64,000 nt of DNA from Vitellaria paradoxa (taxonomy: Eukaryota > Streptophyta > Magnoliopsida > Ericales > Sapotaceae): contig CM034241.1 in the NCBI GenBank assembly GCA_019916065.1, forward strand, positions 19,297,541 through 19,361,540, written 5' to 3'. This document shows positions 22,906 through 34,639 of this stretch, piece by piece (the first letter of the stretch is position 1; each line of letters starts with the position of its first letter). The notes under the pieces were generated by a model that saw only the letters and a list, made by a program, of their open reading frames with translations, did no database searches and had not been told where the DNA came from. The position numbers were made by a program, and so were the translations under genes.

Positions 22906-24140
22906 ACAATTAGCAGTAATCCTAGATTGGTCTACTGCGTTTGGTGTTCTCATCCTACTAAATTATCTAATAAAAAGGTAAAATAATTATTATCTTAATA
23001 GAAAACTATTAAAATAAAAATGTAGCGTGTTTGATACAAGCTTTGCCATAAAGACCCAATTCTGATCATCCTTTAATTTATGGGGAAATTGCAATAGTTC
23101 CTTCACACTTGGACAAACCTGCTCCTCCCTTATGGATAAATTATTCTATTATTATTACTATGACGTCATTGTTATTGCATTAGCAAAACTATAGTAAGAT
23201 ACTTATCTACTTGATGATCCTGTTATGATCCTTTGTAATGAATCTTCATCTTGAAGAAGTATTGTTGGATTACCATTGCTTCTTTTGCAAGTCAACATTT
23301 ATGTCAAAAATGTTGATAGAAATGTGTTTGGTGACACTTCCAATTTTGGAAACTGGAAATAGAAATGCATTTGATAAATTTGCTTCTAGTATTTTGTTTC
23401 AAAAAAAAAAAATGATGACTTTTCAAAATATTTTTCAAATTATAGATACTCAAAAAAGTTGTTTTGAAATTTCAATTTTTACTGTCCACGTCTCTTTCAA
23501 CTTCTGCCACTCATAACTACCATCCACTCACCAGTGGTCCATGTTCAGCTACTAACCACGACTGGTCATCAACCACGGCTCACTAGCAGCCAGTGACTCA
23601 TCTTGTTGTTAGACTTCGGGGAAAAAAAAAAAAAAAAGAAGTTACTCGATTGCAACTCAATTTAGATGCTATGCTTGCTCCTTACTTGTTGAGTGGAGAT
23701 GGGGTGGTTGAGGATATATATACTTATATATGTACATGTTTGTAAAAGACTAGTTGCTTCACAAAATTTGCTATTAGTGTGACATTCTGAAAATTTGTTT
23801 TCAATGAAGCCCGAAGGCTTGGAGAGCTAACAACTTTTTATTTAATTTTGAAACATAGAAAAACAGTATATGGAGTTGCCCACTGGATTAATATACAATA
23901 ACCCCGGATTGAGTTAGGAGCTGATTTGGCCTTGTGTTAGCCAATTCTTTGGCCTCTCATTGACCATTTCAAAATGACATCAACGCTATCAAAAATATGT
24001 TTTTGATTTTTATTTTTTGAACACTGAAACTAGAAATGTTACGAAACAGGGCCTAAACTAGCATGTAAATCTTGTTGGAACTTGTTACCTCCCTTATTTT
24101 GTAATAACTTTTAGAACTATTGAATCTTATAATTTGGCTA
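22906..24140. other. AT-rich intergenic stretch
   Basis: No gene was supported. Poly-A runs occur near 23400 and 23622. Confidence 0.4.
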
Positions 24141-24141
24141 G

Positions 24142-24282
24142 ATCTACGGTGTTGATTATATGGTTACGACTCAAGTTGACGAAGTGAAACATTTACATCA
24201 TGTTTGTCAGGCTGCCCCTAGTACTTCAAGGAGGAAGCGAAGGTCAAAATCAAGGAGGCAATTTGTGGACTCAACATCATAA
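24142..24282 (+). other. Candidate terminal exon of an unrecognised host gene
   Basis: After an AG (GGCTAG) a 46-codon frame runs to TAA at 24280. It contains VDEVKHLHHVCQAAPS followed by a basic tail (SRRKRRSKSRR). The composition is coding-like, with a nuclear-localisation-type basic cluster, but the family is not recognised. It might belong to the same gene as the candidate exons at 13127-13451, on the other side of the copia element. The evidence is weak without transcript support. Confidence 0.22.
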
Positions 24283-26165
24283 AGGCCAAGTCCTTAGGGT
24301 TTTGGGTCCAGGAATTGAGTTTCAAACTTTCAACAGACATTGGAAGATGGACCACCAATAGTATCTTACTTGTATATATCATCCATCTAATCAAGGAAAA
24401 GTGGATCTCTCCAAATTTCTTTCAGCTGTGTAGTTTAAGTGTGTGCTTGTAGCTACTTCAGAATCCGCAAATCACGTCCCATATGGTTGATCAAATTAAT
24501 GGTATGGGATTAATTTTTACTTAAACTATTTTTTCAAATTTAGTTTGAATATCGAATGTGTATGTATACATGGATGGTGTCTTTTACAGGCAAAGGAATA
24601 AAACAAAATAATTGGGATGCCACAACATATTTTTAGGCAAATTTCATTTTACTCCCTAAGTTTTAAGTAGTTGCAATATCCTCTACCAATTATCATTTCG
24701 TTTATAAAATTTAAACCGTCAACGGTGAGAGTGTAGGAGCAAAATAGTTACTCAAAAGACGATTGCAATTAATTAAATGAAATTTTGAATTTTGGATAAA
24801 ACTTGTTCGGCAAAGTGAAAGTTACCCACCAATTTCCTTTGTATCCTTCCTACCAATTATAAATCTCGCGAAGTAAACAAGTATGCAATGGCCCTCTATT
24901 ATATGAAATGACCATTCCCTGGGTTGTTTTGTGTAAGAATGTACATAGATATAGTCTAGAGAATAAATGATCTGTAAAAACAATTTTGGCACTCCATGAT
25001 ACAAGAAAATGTTCATTCATAAGATGGAGTGTAAAAAGTTTTTCTTATAGTGCTAATATCATTACCAATAATAAAAGAGTGAAAAGAAAAAAAGGCATTA
25101 AAATATTAAAAAAATGATGGTTCATGGTAATTGATGCCTTTTTACTTTCTAGGTGGTACTCATTAATAATTTGGTTTTGGTAAGATATGAGTATTGTTGC
25201 ATGTGTATGGTATAAAAAATCGGTACTCAAGTGTGTATTTCTCTTTTTAAGTGAGAATAAATATGTTTCTAACACTTTTCATATGTGTGTTTAGGAGAGA
25301 AAAGAAAAGGAAAGAAAATATTAATTAAGAGTTATTAGAAAAAAGAGAAACAATAATAGTTTTATTTCTAATTATTTGAGAGTTTAGGATAATGATTTTT
25401 TTTCTTATTGTTTTTGAGTTGATAAGAATTGAAAGGAAAATAGAGTGTGTATTGATATTTTACCATTGAATTCTTTAAGAATGTAGAGAGTTATTAATTT
25501 ATTTAGCCTCTAGAACATGTTTGTAATTTTTTTATTATTATTTATTTTATGGGCAAATGTCATTTTTAAAGTTCCATTAATTCATTTTTTCTTCTCTTTA
25601 TTTTCTCCTACTTTTGGAAGGATTAGATTTTAAAATTTTAACACTCATTTTTCTTTCCATTTCTCGTCCTTTTTTTTTCCTACAAAAACTCACAAATAAA
25701 AGATAAGTTCAAAAATAATTTTTTTCCTCTTCTCTTCTTTTCTTTTCATTTCACTCCATCCAAACGAACTTACGATTAAAGTGAATATTTCTTTTTTTTT
25801 TTTGGGGTAAATTTTAGCAAGTATTTGTTCTGATTCTATATGTGTTGAGTTTGTTCTAAAAGAAAAAATAGAAATGAAATCTTCATATTATATCAAGTGC
25901 TTGACTCAAATTTGATGAAGAAGACATTTTATTTATTTATTTTCCATATGAAAAGGTTGTGACCTGACTCCTATCATAACAAGTTAGAGAAATTATCATT
26001 TTCATGGCAAGGTTAATCATAATTGGTCTTTTTTTTTTTTTTAAATAGGGTAAATAAAAAAATAATAATGTGATTAAATTATAAATCTATTGTCTTAGAT
26101 AGTGGATAATATCTGTACATTTGGTTTTTCTTTTTGAATACTGCTTTTTATTTTATTGTATTGCT
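24283..26165. other. AT-rich intergenic stretch
   Basis: Long T- and A-rich runs and no supported coding region. Confidence 0.4.
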
Positions 26166-26203
26166 TATTTATTTATTTATTTATTTATTTGTTTATTTAT
26201 TTT
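26166..26203. repeat. (ATTT)n microsatellite
   Basis: About nine near-perfect ATTT units with one G substitution. Confidence 0.9.
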
Positions 26204-26499
26204 GATAAGTTAGTCTTGCTTAACTACAATGTCTCACTTTTTTCTCGATGTTCTTAGCAGTATACTTTTTTAAAAAACAATTGCAATGAAAAAAACATAG
26301 AAATGTAAAATGGAACAGGTTGACTCGCCCTGATTAGGTTCTAACCCAATTTTTGGCCCAATCCAAATTTTTGTATAGGACTACCCTAACCCATGTCCTA
26401 GGCCCTAGCTTGAATAGGCGTTGACGCAACCCGACCTCGTGAGCCGTCGAGCTAGGGCAATGATTCCCAACCTTGATGTCCCCAATCCAATATCGTTGA

Positions 26500-26830
26500 T
26501 TTGTCGCACCTCCTTCTCTTTGGTGCTTAGGTGTCCGATTAGGGTGATTTTTTTCTCCTCTTCGTGTATTTTTTCAAGATTTATGCAACCCAATTAAAAC
26601 GTTTATAACTTGGCGCTCGAATGTTCGATTATGTTAGTATTTTTCTACATTTTCTGCAACTAAGTAAAAACGGCTATAACTTGACACTCAAGTATCTTAC
26701 TATGGTGATAGTTTTCTTCATCTCATGTATTTTTATGAGATCTATGCTACCAAATTGAAATGGCCATAACTTGACATTTCAGCGTCCAATTAGGTCGATA
26801 TATTTTTGTTACTTCACAAGCAGAAAAATG
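26500..26830 (+). repeat. Degenerate tandem repeat, about three units of roughly 95 bp
   Basis: The phrases 'ataacttg(g/a)c(g/a)ctc', 'gtccgatta', 'gtgat(a)ttttct' and 'atgcaacc(c/a)aatt' recur in the same order three to four times with substitutions and small indels. This looks like an old minisatellite or a repeat inside a decayed retroelement. No frame is open through it. Confidence 0.55.
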
Positions 26831-28159
26831 TGCAATGCCACGTAAAGAAATAAAACAAGAGCAAAAAGAAAGAAAGAACACTCAGTATTATAGGGAAATT
26901 TCACAGGCAAGTGATCTAGTTTCTGAAAGTAACAAAAGAGAAGGTTTTGCATAATTAGAAGTTAACCTAAACTAATCAAGAGAACATTAGGATTATTGAA
27001 AGGAAGAACATGGTAAAAAAGAACAAATTCCAAAGTGACACTATAGATAAACTGTAGGAGTAATTTTTGTATTTTATCTAAATAATTATAAAAAACATAA
27101 TTATAATTGAATCAAATATTAAATTAGTAAAGAAACTTTTTATAATTTATTAGTTCAACAAAAGGCATTTTAATATCACTCGATTATTTACTTGGGACGC
27201 AAGTTTCAAAGCTTCCAATCACCAAAGAGAATAAATCTTATTATTTTATTGTATTATTTATATACTGTTATAATTGACGCAAGCTTCAATGATGTCGCTA
27301 CATAATCCGTTTAATTTCATATAGAAGTCCTTGGTTCAATCCCTGTTGCCTCATTTTTCTCACCATATTTGAAAATTTTAAATTCATATATAGATGTATT
27401 ACGATAATATTAGGGTTATTTTAGTCTTTTCAATTTCAAAATGAGGGGAGCACTTGACGACTTTGACCCTTAGACTGAATTTGGGAAAAAAAAATTTTTT
27501 TTAATAGTTAACCTTTTAATTTTTTGTTAATTTAATAGTTTTACCATTCAAAATTTAAAAGAAATTTAAAATTTAAGAGGGTAAAATTATTCATTTTAAA
27601 AAAGTTAAAAACCTAGACTACTATTTTTTTTTTTTTTCGAAATGAACACTTAATCTGCCAATATTTGTAAGCTTTTACATTAATTGGTAAGTTTAAAAGT
27701 TGAAACGGATTGAAAAGATACTGATAGCATTTTTTCGCTTTAGAGTTTTTTTAGTAAAAATCTTGTATCTTGCTTCTTTATTTTTCTACAAGTGTGATTG
27801 GCTTAATTGATTATTTTGAGTATAATAACAAAAACTTGATAGGCCAATTTGTGCAATAATCTCGATAGATAATGATAAATTTGTTGAAAATATAAAGGGA
27901 AGACTCCGAGATGGAAGTGGGAGTACGTTTAAATTGCGCTTCAGTCTTCCACAAAGACTAGAATTGGGTGTGCATTATCATGGATTTAAAGTAACCGATA
28001 AGAAGAGGAGCCCATGTGTAGAAATTACTGCAAAAAAATGCTTTCCTTTTTTATCTCCTTCACTCCCATTGGAGTCAGTAATTGTTTGGGCCAGATTTTG
28101 TACCTGCTAAAATTTCTAACTATTGGCTGCTGGCACAAAGCTATGATTATAATACAGGG
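26831..28159. other. AT-rich intergenic stretch
   Basis: No supported gene; the 76-aa frame at 28014 overlaps the hAT-like element edge and has no motif. Confidence 0.4.
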
Positions 28160-28208
28160 TAAGGATGTCAACAGAATGGGTATAAGGCGAGTATTACTTT
28201 TCTCGTCC

Positions 28209-28213
28209 TCGTC
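28209..28213. repeat. Target-site duplication TCGTC, left
   Basis: TCGTC at 28209-28213 is repeated at 35396-35400 on the other side of the gypsy element. Confidence 0.97.
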
Positions 28214-28491
28214 TGATGAGAAAGTAAAGGATCTTTATATTTAATCCAACAAGGTTTCCCCCTTCAAAGAATCAACACAACCCCAACCCATGGAGAGGCA
28301 ATAATTCGGTTTGAGGGACGGGACAAGCCAAGGAACCAACTCACAATAGAAACAAAGTTCTAAGGTAACTTGATTATCAAAGATAAAGTAGTCAATTGGC
28401 TAAAAGACTAAGTCCAAGTTCTTTCAAGAAGCAAGGAAGAAAAATCTCTCAAATTGATTTTCAAATCTGAAAATTACATCCTATTCACCTT

Positions 28492-28505
28492 GGTGGCCGG
28501 CCACC
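28492..28505. repeat. 14-bp perfect palindrome in the 3' LTR
   Basis: GGTGGCCGGCCACC is fully self-complementary. In the transcription direction (minus) it lies about 5 bp downstream of a TTTTATAAGT TATA-like string, so it may fall near the transcription start and form a hairpin in the RNA. The same palindrome is at 34919-34932. Confidence 0.85.
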
Positions 28506-28787
28506 TTACTTATAAAACAAATACTTCAATCTTGGAACATCCCTCCAAGAATAGGAAAGGCCAAAAGACAAGCTTAAATGGCATTAACTCAAAAAGGCCC
28601 TCATTAGCTAGCAATTAGGGCATTCATTGCATCAGTTCATTAACTCCAAATCAATTAAAACATGCATTAAATAAGGTCTTAACTACAAAACAATAAAAGA
28701 CTGAAATGGGCTTGACTCTTGACATGGTAGACTTGAGACTTCATCTTTGGCCGAATAAGAGGCCACCATGTGGCTGCCACCTAGCCT

Positions 28788-28968
28788 TTAACTAATCTCC
28801 ATTTGGCAATCCCCTTTGTCCACTTGGCAAAGAACCTGGCACTTGAATTCTTCTCTTTGGCCGATTGCTTCCTCTTGTCCAAAAGCTTCCATGATCAAAC
28901 TTTGGAGTTCCTTTGCTTTGGCTCTAGTTATGGGACCTTGATAGCTTAATGATGGAGCTCCTTCATCA
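28788..28968 (-). pseudogene. C-terminal pol tail encoded inside the 3' LTR, out of frame
   Basis: On the minus strand the LTR contains a frame reading DDEGAPSLSYQGPITRAKAK and ending at TAA 28788-28790. A GPITRxxAK motif at the extreme C-terminus is typical of CRM-type integrase tails. The upstream pol frame reaches the LTR through the polypurine tract but in another register, because of the length of the G run, and terminates at 28946. The tail is therefore not translated with pol in this copy. Confidence 0.65.
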
Positions 28969-29143
28969 TCCCCCCCTCTTGAGAAAAATTCGACCTCGAA
29001 TTTGGCCCTGCACCAAAATAGGGAGAAAGATCAATGACATTAAAAGTGTTACTTACTCCATACTCACTTGGCAAGTCAATCTTGTAAGCATTAGGATTAA
29101 TGCGTTCCAAGACTTTAAAAGGTCCATCTCCTCTAGGTTGCAA
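28946..29143 (-). pseudogene. CRM-like integrase C-terminus, after an in-frame stop
   Basis: Same frame as the main pol ORF but separated by the TAA at 29159-29161. It contains the GDGPFKVLERIN segment and the VSNTFNVIDLSPYF core expected at the end of a CRM-type integrase. The frame crosses the polypurine tract, enters the LTR and stops 23 bases inside it. Confidence 0.8.
28969..28982 (-). other. Polypurine tract of the CRM-like element
   Basis: On the minus strand this reads CAAGAGGGGGGGA, directly next to the 3' LTR and with a run of seven G. It lies inside the pol reading frame, an arrangement known for CRM-type elements. Confidence 0.85.
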
Positions 29144-29158
29144 CTTGGATTTCCTTTG

Positions 29159-31723
29159 TTAAGGAAACCTTTCCTTCCTCAAGTGCACCCACACTAAGTC
29201 ACCTGGTTCAAACAAAATTGCCTTTTTACCTTTGTTAGCATGAGATGCATAAGATTGATTTTTCTTTTCAATATGCAACCTAGCTTGTGCATGGATTTTC
29301 TTCACAAATTCGGCCTTGTTTTTACCATCAAGAGAAACAATGTGTTTAATAGGTAAAGGTGACAAGTCCAAGGGAGTGAGTGGATTAAATCCATATACAA
29401 TCTGAAAAGGAGAAAATCCACTAGAGGAATGTACCACTCTATTGTATGCAAATTCAATATAAGGTATTAGTTCCTCCCAAGACTTCAAATTCTTCTTAAC
29501 AAAAGTTCTCAATAGTGTAGACAAAGTCCTATTTACCACTTCAGTTTGACCATCGGTTTGTGGATGGCAAGTGGTAGAAAACAACAATTTTGTCCCTAAT
29601 TTTCCCCAAAGGATTCTCCAAAAATGACTCAAAAACTTTACATCCCTATCACTAACAATAGTTTGAGGAATGCCATGCAATCTAACAATTTCCCTAAAGA
29701 ACAAATTGGCCACATAAGTAGCATCACCGGTTTTCTTACATGGGACAAAATGAGCCATCTTAGAGAATCTATCGACTACCACAAAAATGGAATCATGTCC
29801 CCTTGATGACCTAGGCAACCCCAAAATAAAATCCATAGACAAGTCAACCCAAGGGTGTTTAGGTATGGGCAATGGTGTGTATAGTCCATGTGGCATCACC
29901 TTAGACTTGGCCCTTTTGCAAGTTTCACATCTAGCACAAAACCTCTCAACATCTTTTTGCATATGAGGCCAAAAGAAATGTTCCTTAAGTACATCTAAAG
30001 TTTTTGCAACCCCAAAATGCCCTATGAGACCACCACTATGACTTTCATGCACTAACAAATCTCTTAAAGAACTCTTTGGCACACACAATCTGTTTTCCCT
30101 AAACAAATACCCTTCATGCCTAAAGTATATTTGAAATGCAATGTTCTCACATGCTTTATAAAATTGTGAAAAATCAGAATCATGCTCATATAATTCCTTA
30201 ACAAATTCAAAACCTAGCAATTTAGAGTCAAGAGTGTTAAGGAGAGTATACCTTCTTGAGAGTGCATCGGCCATAATGTTCTCTTTATCTTGTTTGTATT
30301 GTACCACATATGGAAATGACTCAATGAACTCGACCCACCTAGCATACCTCTTGTTCAGCTTTCCTTGGCCCTTGAGATGCCGCAATGCTTGATGATCGGT
30401 GTGAATTATGAACTCCTTCGGCCACAAGTAGTGCTGCCATGTCTCCAAGGATCTCACCAATGCATAGAGCTCCTTGTCATATGTTGAATAGTTCAAGGTT
30501 GCCCCATTTAGCTTCTCACTAAAGTATGCAATAGGCTTCCTCTCCTGCATCAAAACAGCACCAATTCCTTTCCCGGAGGCATCACATTCAATTTCAAAAG
30601 CTTTGGTAAAATCGGGTAATACAAGTAAAGGAGCAGAACACAACTTTGTTTTCAACATGTTAAATGCATTCTCATGTTCATCACCCCATACAAATGGAAC
30701 ATTCTTCTTTACCAATTCATTCAAAGGGGCGGCTAGGCTACTAAAATTAGGCACAAACCTACGATAAAAGCTAGCAAGCCCATGAAAACTCCTTACTTCA
30801 CTCACATTGGAAGGTCTCGGCCATTCCCTAATGGCTTTCACCTTCTCGTCATCTACTTCAATCCCTTTACTACTAACAACAAATCCTAGGAAAACAAGTC
30901 TTTCCATGCAAAAACAACACTTCTTGAAATTAGCATACAACTTTTCCTTCCTTAAAACATCAAAAACACTTCTCAAATGTTGCAAATGATCATTCATGCT
31001 TTTACTATAAATCAGAATGTCATCAAAGTAAACAACAACAAACTTTCCAATAAAAGATCTCAACACATGGTTCATCAATCTCATGAAAGTACTAGGTGCA
31101 TTTGTGAGCCCAAATGGCATCACAAGCCATTCATATAAACCATACTTGGTCTTAAATGCTGTTTTCCATTCATCACCTTCTTTCATCCTAATTTGATGAT
31201 AACCACTCTTAAGATCAATTTTAGAAAATATGCAAGCACCATGAAGTTCATCAAGCATATCATCCAATCTAGGAATAGGATACTTGTATTTCACGGTGAT
31301 CTTGTTGATAGCACGGCAATCAACGCACATTCGGAAAGTCCCATCTTTCTTTGGCACCAAAAGAACAGGTACGGCACATGGACTCATGCTCTCCTTCACA
31401 TACCCCTTGGCTAGCAATTCTTCTACTTGCCTTTGAAGTTCCTTGCTCTCCTCGGGATTGCTCCTATAAGCTGGTCGGTTTGGAATTTGAGCTCCAGGCA
31501 CAAAATCGATTTGATGCTCAATCCCCCTTAATGGTGGCAAACCCGATGGCACTTCCTCGGGAAAGATATCCTCATATTCTTGCAAAAGAGAAGTAGCAAC
31601 ACTAGGGAGAGAAAAATCATTGTTAGGATTAGAATATAAGGACTCCTTATACATAAGAAGGTATAAGGGCCTCATGTCATGCAATGCCTCTCTCATTTCT
31701 TTCTTTCCAACAAACAAAGTCAT
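29159..31723 (-). pseudogene. CRM-like pol: RT, RNase H, integrase (854 aa)
   Basis: RT is at about residues 75-280, with [35 protein letters not shown] and the catalytic YFDD. RNase H is at about 345-450, with [24 protein letters not shown] and HTDHQAL. The integrase zinc finger (H...H...Cxx[14 protein letters not shown]) and core follow, with Asp in MDFILGLP, Asp in VSDRDVKF and Glu in GQTEVVNRT. All catalytic residues are present. The ATG at 31723 overlaps the stop of the upstream protease frame (ATGA), which probably reflects a small indel in the A/G-rich stretch there rather than a designed restart. The frame ends at TAA 29159-29161, and homologous sequence continues downstream in the same frame. 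Confidence 0.93.
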
Positions 31724-32496
31724 TTTCCCTCTTCTTTTTCTTTTATACCAGACTTCTCTCCTTTTTCTTTCGTTCTCTCATTTTCCTCTTTTGTCTCTCT
31801 TTTTCTTTCTCCACTCTTTTCTTTCCTCTCTTTTCCCTCAGCTTTTTTTGAATCACTCTCTACCTCACCTGATTTTCCCTCAAGTGCTCTCATAATCCTC
31901 ACTTGATCCTCATGAGCTTGAGTAGGACTCAAAGGGTTTAGAGTGTATGATCGGCCTTCCTTCACCAAAGTATACTTATTCTTCCTTCCATCATGAGTCA
32001 CACTCCTATCATATTGCCAAGGATGCCCTAATAATATGTGAGTAGCAACCATAGGCACAACATCACACAATACCTCATCCTCATACTTCCCTATGGTGAA
32101 TGGAACCACAACCTGTTTGGTTACTTTCAATTTATTGCATTCATTCAACCATTGTAGTCCATATGGCTTTGGATGCTTCCTACACACCAATCCCAATTTG
32201 TTCACAAAATGAGAGCTCACCACATTGCAACAACTTCCACTATCAATGATCATGCTACACAATTTGTTGCTCACAGCACACCTTGTATGGAAAATGTTTT
32301 CTCTTTGAATTGCATCCCCATCTTCCAATCCCACTTGTGCACTTAAAGCCCTCATGGTTATCATAGCATAAGTCAACCCAACCATAGGATCTTGCTCTCC
32401 CATCTCCAATTCCTCTTCTTTACCAATTTCGGCCAGATTTGGGGTCTCCTCTTCCTCATCCTCATCTCCACTCTCTAGACCTCCATCTTCCCTCAT
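31720..32496 (-). pseudogene. CRM-like aspartic protease segment
   Basis: A 258-aa open segment. An acidic stretch (DEDEEEE) comes first, then a retropepsin-like active site, IIDSGSCCNVVS, where DSG replaces the common D(T/S)G, and then HILLGHPWQYDRS, typical of plant gypsy proteases. The C-terminus is a very Lys/Glu-rich low-complexity linker (GKERKEKSGERKRET). It is preceded in frame by the TAG at 32497-32499 and followed by a frame change to pol. Confidence 0.88.
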
Positions 32497-32775
32497 CTAC
32501 ATCACCCTTTGGTTTGGACATTGATTTGCATAATGTCCATGCCCCAAACACTTGAAACACTTAACTTCTCTAGCTCTAGTAGGACCCCCTTTCTTTTCTT
32601 TCTTTTCTATTTTTCCTTTTCCTTTCCATTCTTCTTTTCCCTTCAAATCCTCCCTTTTCTGTTTTGGTAGATCCTTCTCATTCTTCTCTAACTTTCCATA
32701 ATTCGGCCTCCATGGACTCTTTGTGGTTGAGAAATTCGGCCCACTTCCATTCTTCAAAGATTTCTTCATTCTCAA
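32497..32775 (-). pseudogene. CRM-like Gag C-terminus with CCHC zinc knuckle
   Basis: A 92-aa segment in the same frame as gag, separated from it by TAA 32776-32778. A basic Lys-rich region ends in the knuckle CFKCLGHGHYANQC (C-x2-C-x4-H-x4-C), the nucleic-acid-binding motif of the nucleocapsid. It terminates at TAG 32497-32499. Confidence 0.9.
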
Positions 32776-33774
32776 TTATCTTTCCACCTTGATGGCAATG
32801 TGCACCATTTCGGTTATGGTATGGTAGGAATGTAATTCCACCACATGGGCTATTTCCATGTTCAAACCAGCCAAGAACCTTGCCATGGTGGCTTCCATAG
32901 GTTCCTCCAATTGAGTTCTCGCCAATGCCATCTCCATAGCCTTGAAATATTCTTCCACACTTCTACCCCCTTGTGACAACCTTTGCAACCTTTGATGCAG
33001 CTCCTTAAAATAATGTTGGGGAACAAACCTTTCCCTCATGACTTCTTTCATGGCTTCCCAAGTGGTAATGGTTCTAAGGCCAAGATTTCTCCTCCTAACC
33101 AACATTTGATCCCACCATATGATTGCATAATCTTTGAACTCCACAGCCGCAAGTTTGACTTTCTTTTCTTCCGAATAGTTGTGGCACTCAAAGATAAGTT
33201 CAACTTGCCTTTCCCACTCCAAGTACAAATCTGGATTTTCCTTTCCATGGAAGGAAGGAATCGTCATCTTAATGCTTCCCACATTTGAATCAACCCTTTC
33301 TTCAATTCCTTCCCCATTTCCATAGTCCCAATTCCTATAATTTCTACCCATTCTTCTTCCTCCAAATCCTTTACCTCTAGGTGGGCGAAACCCCCTACCC
33401 CTTGGATTATGGAAGTGTAACTCATTTTCTTCTTCAACAAATTCATTCCCCCATTCTTCTTCATTAAATTCTTCTTCCCCAATATTCTCAATTCTTGCTT
33501 CCTCATTTCTGCCCACATTTTGGCCGAAACCCATTCTAAGCATTCCATTTCCTCTTCCTCCTCCATTACCTTCCACATTTGGTGATATGTCTCTACTACC
33601 CTTATCCCTAGTATCTTCCTTATCCTTTGCCTCCAACTTCTCAATCCTATCCAGCAAGGTGGTCATCATAAAGTTATTTCGGTCCATTTGTTGCCTTAAA
33701 GTTTCAAGCAACATTTTATCATCTCCATTCGGTCCAACCTTACTACTACCACTGGTTTCTTGTTCTTTAGACAT
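32776..33774 (-). pseudogene. CRM-like Gag, capsid part (332 aa)
   Basis: Begins at ATG 33774 with a Ser/Gly-rich N-terminus and a short coiled-coil-like segment. An Arg/Gly-rich patch (RGFRPPRGKGFGGRR) lies at about residues 127-141. The retrotransposon Gag domain is at about 170-330, containing FHGKENPDLYLEWERQVE, IIWWDQM and ERFVPQHYFKELHQRLQRL. An in-frame TAA cuts it off from its zinc knuckle. The leader from the PBS to this ATG is about 850 bp and appears noncoding. Confidence 0.9.
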
Positions 33775-34625
33775 GTTTAAGGCTGCAAGAAAGAAAACGT
33801 TAGTAGAAAATGGCTCACCCTCTCAAGTGTTTCACTCAAGTAATGGCTTTTCTCTCCAATACTCTCACTCTCTTGCCTTTTACCTCTCAATTCTCTTCCT
33901 TTTACTTACCTTTCAAGAACTAGGGCAGAGTGTCTTTTAACCCAATTTGAAAATATATCAATGAAAATCATAGGGATTAGGACGAAACGGATTTGCAAAT
34001 TTAACACGACTAGTTACCTAGTTATGGCTTCATTAAACCAAACAGACCTTAAGATGGCACGAGTTTGGTATCCACCAACAATAGTGTTCAGATTTGCAAG
34101 AAAGAAGAAGAAGATAACTTTAGAATTAAAGGAAAACAAATATATAGAGGTAAAACCCTTGAAAACCAGATTGGAATCCCCCCAATATGATGTTAACAAT
34201 CCCAAAAGACTCAAAGGACAGATTGCTCATTGTTTTGTAACAAACTTCAAGTTTAGAGCTCAATTCGGCTAGCTCTTAGTTCTCCAATCAAACCAACGAA
34301 TTTCAAGCTGAAAGTTGGTAGTTTATTGCTATTTATTATGGAGATAAAGAGGGTAAAATTTGGGAATTTTCTGGGTTGTTTTGGTGGACGAACTGATTTG
34401 CCCCTTTTTTTTCCAGAATTTTCTTTTCTTTTCTGATTCTTTTTTTTTTTATATATATGTATAGTTCAATATCCCCCACAAGATAGTTCAACCCCTTTGC
34501 AACAACTCAGCAAACACAAAGAAAGATGAAGGAGTCTCCCCTTGGCCGAAAGCCTTGAGGAGAAAACAAAAAGTTGGAAGATGAAGAGTTGAAATGGAGA
34601 AAACACACCTTGTTAGGATGATCAA

Positions 34626-34637
34626 GCTCTGATACCA
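34626..34637 (-). other. Primer binding site (tRNA-iMet) of the CRM-like element
   Basis: The minus strand reads TGGTATCAGAGC, two bases inside the 5' LTR edge. Confidence 0.95.
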
Positions 34638-34639
34638 AA

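Larger units (their letters stand above)
28214..28968 (-). repeat. 3' LTR of the CRM-like element (755 bp)
   Basis: On the plus strand it runs TGATGAGAAAG...CTTCATCA. The outer termini TGATGA/TCATCA are inverse to each other. It matches 34640-35395. Confidence 0.96.

Noticed and set aside
31620..31906. Plus-strand ORFs rich in Ser/Phe/Leu opposite the CRM-like protease linker
   Set aside because: They are the antisense of a Lys/Glu-rich low-complexity linker and have no independent support.
33961..34272. 103-aa plus-strand ORF in the leader of the CRM-like element
   Set aside because: Antisense to the element leader, with no motif; probably chance.
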